Origin: an uncultured Spirochaetia bacterium
GTDB taxonomy: Bacteria; Spirochaetota; Spirochaetia; CAKZLE01
Assembly: GCA_937125225.1 (NCBI GenBank)
Contig: CAKZLE010000004.1
Location: 62,001 to 126,000, forward strand
DNA: 64,000 nucleotides
Direction of reading: 5' to 3'
The translations under genes were made by a program, and so were the position numbers. This document shows, in pieces, positions 61,958-64,000 of this stretch. Under the pieces are notes generated by a model. It was given only the letters and a program-made list of their open reading frames with translations, was not told where the DNA came from and did no database searches. The first letter of the stretch is position 1. Every line of letters starts with the position of its first letter.

Positions 61958-61998
61958 ATGGCCAATGAAAAAAATCTGTTTCATTGGCCATTGTTCTT
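61958..61998. terminator. Hairpin terminator between convergent operons
   Basis: ATGGCCAATGAAA and TTTCATTGGCCAT pair over 13 bp without mismatch around an 8-nt loop, then TGTTCTTTA. It sits between the end of the kinase operon and the convergent REC-GGDEF gene and may serve both. Confidence 0.82.
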
Positions 61999-62013
61999 TA
62001 TCGGGATAGAACT

Positions 62014-62973
62014 CTATTCTTGTATAGAGACTCTGTTACGACCTGATTCCTTTGAGGTATAGAGGGCTTTATCTGCACTTTCGAATAGACTTTCTGCGAT
62101 TGAATCATTCGCAGGAATCACCCCAAAAACTCCGAAGCTCATAGTGAACTCCTTTATTGCCCCAGTCTCTGGATCCTTGATCCTTAGCTTCATGATGTTC
62201 TCTCTCATCTGTTCTGCAACTGCAGCAGCCTCTTCGGCTGTTGTCTCTGGGAGGACTGCGACGAACTCATCACCTCCGAACCGTGCGATCACGGCATTCT
62301 TTGTAGTCAGAGTCCTGTTGAACGTTTTAGCTACTGCTTGGATGCAGAGATCTCCATAGTGGTGTCCGAGTGTGTCATTGAGTTGTTTGAACCTATCGAT
62401 ATCTGTCATGATCATAGAGATAGATGTACCGTTACGCTTTGCTGTATGCCACATCGAAGTAAGGGTAAGGTCATAGAATCGTCTGTTGGGAATACCGGTC
62501 AATCCGTCAAGGAAAGCCAGTTGTTCAAGTTCAGCATTCTTTCTTGATAGATCTTGGATCAACTCCCTATTCTGCATCTTCAGATCGAAGATCTCGAGAA
62601 CCTTAGCTACAGAGAGGGGGAGGGTCTCGGCGATAGCAGAGCCTTTGAGAATATAGTCATCTGCACCCTTCTGGATAGCTTGGATAGCGGTCTCGATCTC
62701 GGAGTTCACCGTGAGGATGATGATGGGGATATCCCCATTGAACTGCCTCACTGCATCAACGAGTTCTAGGCCGTTCATCTCTGGCATATTGAGGTCTGAG
62801 ACTATCAAGTTGATCATGTTGTTCTGCTCTAAATACGATAAGGCCTCTTTCCCATGCTCAGCCTGATAGATTGTAAATCCCAGGGATTCGAGGATATCAC
62901 TTATCATCTCCCTGACGAAGATATCATCATCGACTACGAGTATCTGTGTGGTACGACCTGTTAACTGTTCCAT
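62014..62973 (-). CDS. Response regulator with GGDEF domain (diguanylate cyclase)
   Basis: 319 aa. The receiver (about 8-130) has DDD, phosphoacceptor Asp in INLIVSDLNMPEMNG, Thr in IILTVNS and Lys in YILKGS. A GGDEF domain (about 155-318) has an intact RFGGDEF active site, but the RxxD product-inhibition site is absent (TKNAVIARFGGDEF). It is downstream of a CheA-like kinase by 18 bp and probably receives phosphate from it, linking chemotaxis-type signalling to cyclic di-GMP. Confidence 0.92.
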   Translation of the reverse strand: MEQLTGRTTQILVVDDDIFVREMISDILESLGFTIYQAEHGKEALSYLEQNNMINLIVSDLNMPEMNGLELVDAVRQFNGDIPIIILTVNSEIETAIQAIQKGADDYILKGSAIAETLPLSVAKVLEIFDLKMQNRELIQDLSRKNAELEQLAFLDGLTGIPNRRFYDLTLTSMWHTAKRNGTSISMIMTDIDRFKQLNDTLGHHYGDLCIQAVAKTFNRTLTTKNAVIARFGGDEFVAVLPETTAEEAAAVAEQMRENIMKLRIKDPETGAIKEFTMSFGVFGVIPANDSIAESLFESADKALYTSKESGRNRVSIQE

Positions 62974-62991
62974 CTGCTATTCTCCATATTA

Positions 62992-64000
62992 TTATCCTAC
63001 GAGTGTCTTGATTGTCTGGATCAAATTCTCCTGATCAAACGATGACTTGACGATATACGCATCTGCTCCTGCTTGCGCACCCCGCATCTTATCTTCCTGG
63101 CTATCACGTGATGAGACTAGAATGATAGGTTTATGTTGATAACCCTTAGTCTTTCTTAAATTCTTAGTCAATGTGATACCATCCATTCTCGGCATCTCTA
63201 TATCGGAGATGATCAGATCGAATTGATATTCTTCGATCAACTCCATCGCCTCTACCCCATCTCCTGCGATCTCTACATTATAACCATAGGATTCTAGGAT
63301 ACTTTTCTCTATATCCCTTGTGCTCACTGAATCATCTACAATGAGAATTCTCAAAGAGCTCGCATCGGTCTCTTCTGATTCTGTTGTTGTCACTACGATC
63401 TGGTTCTGCGAGTATTCCAACAGATGCCTGACATTGATGACACTCGTCAGATGTGAGGTGGTACGTATGATACATCCCGATACCCAAGGTGTCGATTTCA
63501 CAAGGTCTGGTAGTGAATGGATGACAAAACTATCTTGAATCAGAATATCATCAATGGGGAGGGCAACCTGTCCACTCCCGGTCCTGACGATGACGACCAT
63601 CGGTTTTGGTTCAAGCTGTCTATTCGAATGGGTATCGAAAAGTCCATCTAAGAAGACTAATGGGATGATCTGTTCCCGCAATCTGATTGCCTGTCGATCT
63701 ACAACCTGGATGAACTCATCCCTGTCTACACGCAGGACCTCTTTCATCGAGTGGGTAGGGATCGCAAGTTCGCAATCATCGATAGTGAAGACAATCACAT
63801 TCATGATAGCGGTATTCAAAGGTAATCTGATGGTGAAGGTCGTCCCTTCTCCGCTCTTTGTCTCTACATGAATCGAACCATTGAGCTGCTTGATGATATT
63901 CTCATATACGATGTCCATCCCGACACCACGTCCGGAAAGATCAGTGATGATCGTACTTGTCGATAGTCCGGGAGTGAAGATCAGATCAGCTATTGCCTCA
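62992..64000 (-). CDS. CheA-like kinase with C-terminal receiver, 5' part outside the window
   Basis: Partial; the open frame runs past the right edge (first full codon from 63999). Visible: the end of the ATPase with FTPGLSTS and DLSGRGVGMDIVYENI, a CheW-like regulatory domain, and a receiver with LIVDDS, phosphoacceptor Asp in LIISDIEMPRMDG and Lys in YIVKSS. An internal ATG at 63918 is not the true start. Hybrid CheA-receiver proteins act in chemosensory pathways that control outputs other than flagella; here the REC-GGDEF gene 18 bp downstream is the likely output. Confidence 0.9.
   Translation of the reverse strand, partial: EAIADLIFTPGLSTSTIITDLSGRGVGMDIVYENIIKQLNGSIHVETKSGEGTTFTIRLPLNTAIMNVIVFTIDDCELAIPTHSMKEVLRVDRDEFIQVVDRQAIRLREQIIPLVFLDGLFDTHSNRQLEPKPMVVIVRTGSGQVALPIDDILIQDSFVIHSLPDLVKSTPWVSGCIIRTTSHLTSVINVRHLLEYSQNQIVVTTTESEETDASSLRILIVDDSVSTRDIEKSILESYGYNVEIAGDGVEAMELIEEYQFDLIISDIEMPRMDGITLTKNLRKTKGYQHKPIILVSSRDSQEDKMRGAQAGADAYIVKSSFDQENLIQTIKTLVG

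Noticed and set aside
1-64000. CRISPR arrays, tRNA or rRNA genes, complete insertion sequences
   Set aside because: No spaced direct repeats, cloverleaf-like segments, rRNA sequence or transposase genes with terminal repeats were noticed.

Overview
The window looks like chromosomal DNA of a free-living, heterotrophic bacterium, most probably a spirochaete. The hints are the mix of CheA/REC and GGDEF signalling genes, many sensor kinases of the YesM/YesN and hybrid types, CUT2 sugar import, lipoproteins with spirochaete-like lipoboxes, EFR1/LUD redox genes and AGGAGG ribosome-binding sites with frequent GTG/TTG starts. No rRNA, tRNA, intact transposase or CRISPR array was found, so the phylum is an inference. 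Coding density is high. TGA is an ordinary stop codon.

0-13 kb: a membrane diguanylate cyclase with a periplasmic binding domain; PtsP; a DUF1284-like protein; an RND exporter convergent with a PaaK-like adenylating enzyme; an MFS carrier; a gene-poor stretch (10.55-11.27 kb); then a membrane-anchored tandem OsmC-like protein beside a TetR regulator. 13-23 kb: GtrA-like protein, DUF1566 lipoprotein, an OmpR/HK two-component pair, an orphan ATP-synthase-c-like proteolipid, LUD and EFR1 proteins, MtnA with a DeoR regulator, and a NUDIX hydrolase. 23-33 kb: an ABC-2 exporter operon with its own YtrA-type GntR repressor, small housekeeping and transport genes, an ArgP/ArgO pair and a dead RhtB/LysE exporter gene. 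33-42.5 kb: a solute-binding lipoprotein translationally coupled to a hybrid histidine kinase, a mini winged-helix gene behind a 17-bp inverted repeat, a VWA lipoprotein, an Ig-like lipoprotein and an S1C-type protease with two C-terminal repeats.

42.5-62 kb is a sugar-utilisation island. A LacI regulator and a FucU mutarotase are divergent from L-fucose isomerase, across two abutting copies of a 14-bp palindrome. Next come a YesN/YesM two-component system with a membrane-anchored sugar-binding protein, and a complete CUT2 ABC importer. A second unit follows: an aldo/keto reductase divergent from a GntR regulator, then an operon of FGGY kinase, Zn-alcohol dehydrogenase, GatZ-like protein and a second FucU. 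The reductase and kinase promoters carry the same 20-bp palindrome, in the same orientation relative to each gene and over a TATAGT -10 box. This defines a GntR regulon from sequence alone. Reductase, dehydrogenase, ketose kinase and a GatZ without GatY would fit an oxido-reductive route from an aldose or polyol to a glycolytic ketose phosphate; that pathway is a hypothesis.

The right edge holds a REC-GGDEF protein and the 3' part of a CheA-like kinase that runs out of the window. Two decayed genes are clear: the RhtB/LysE gene (two in-frame TGAs) and a DUF2284 gene (stops and frameshifts).
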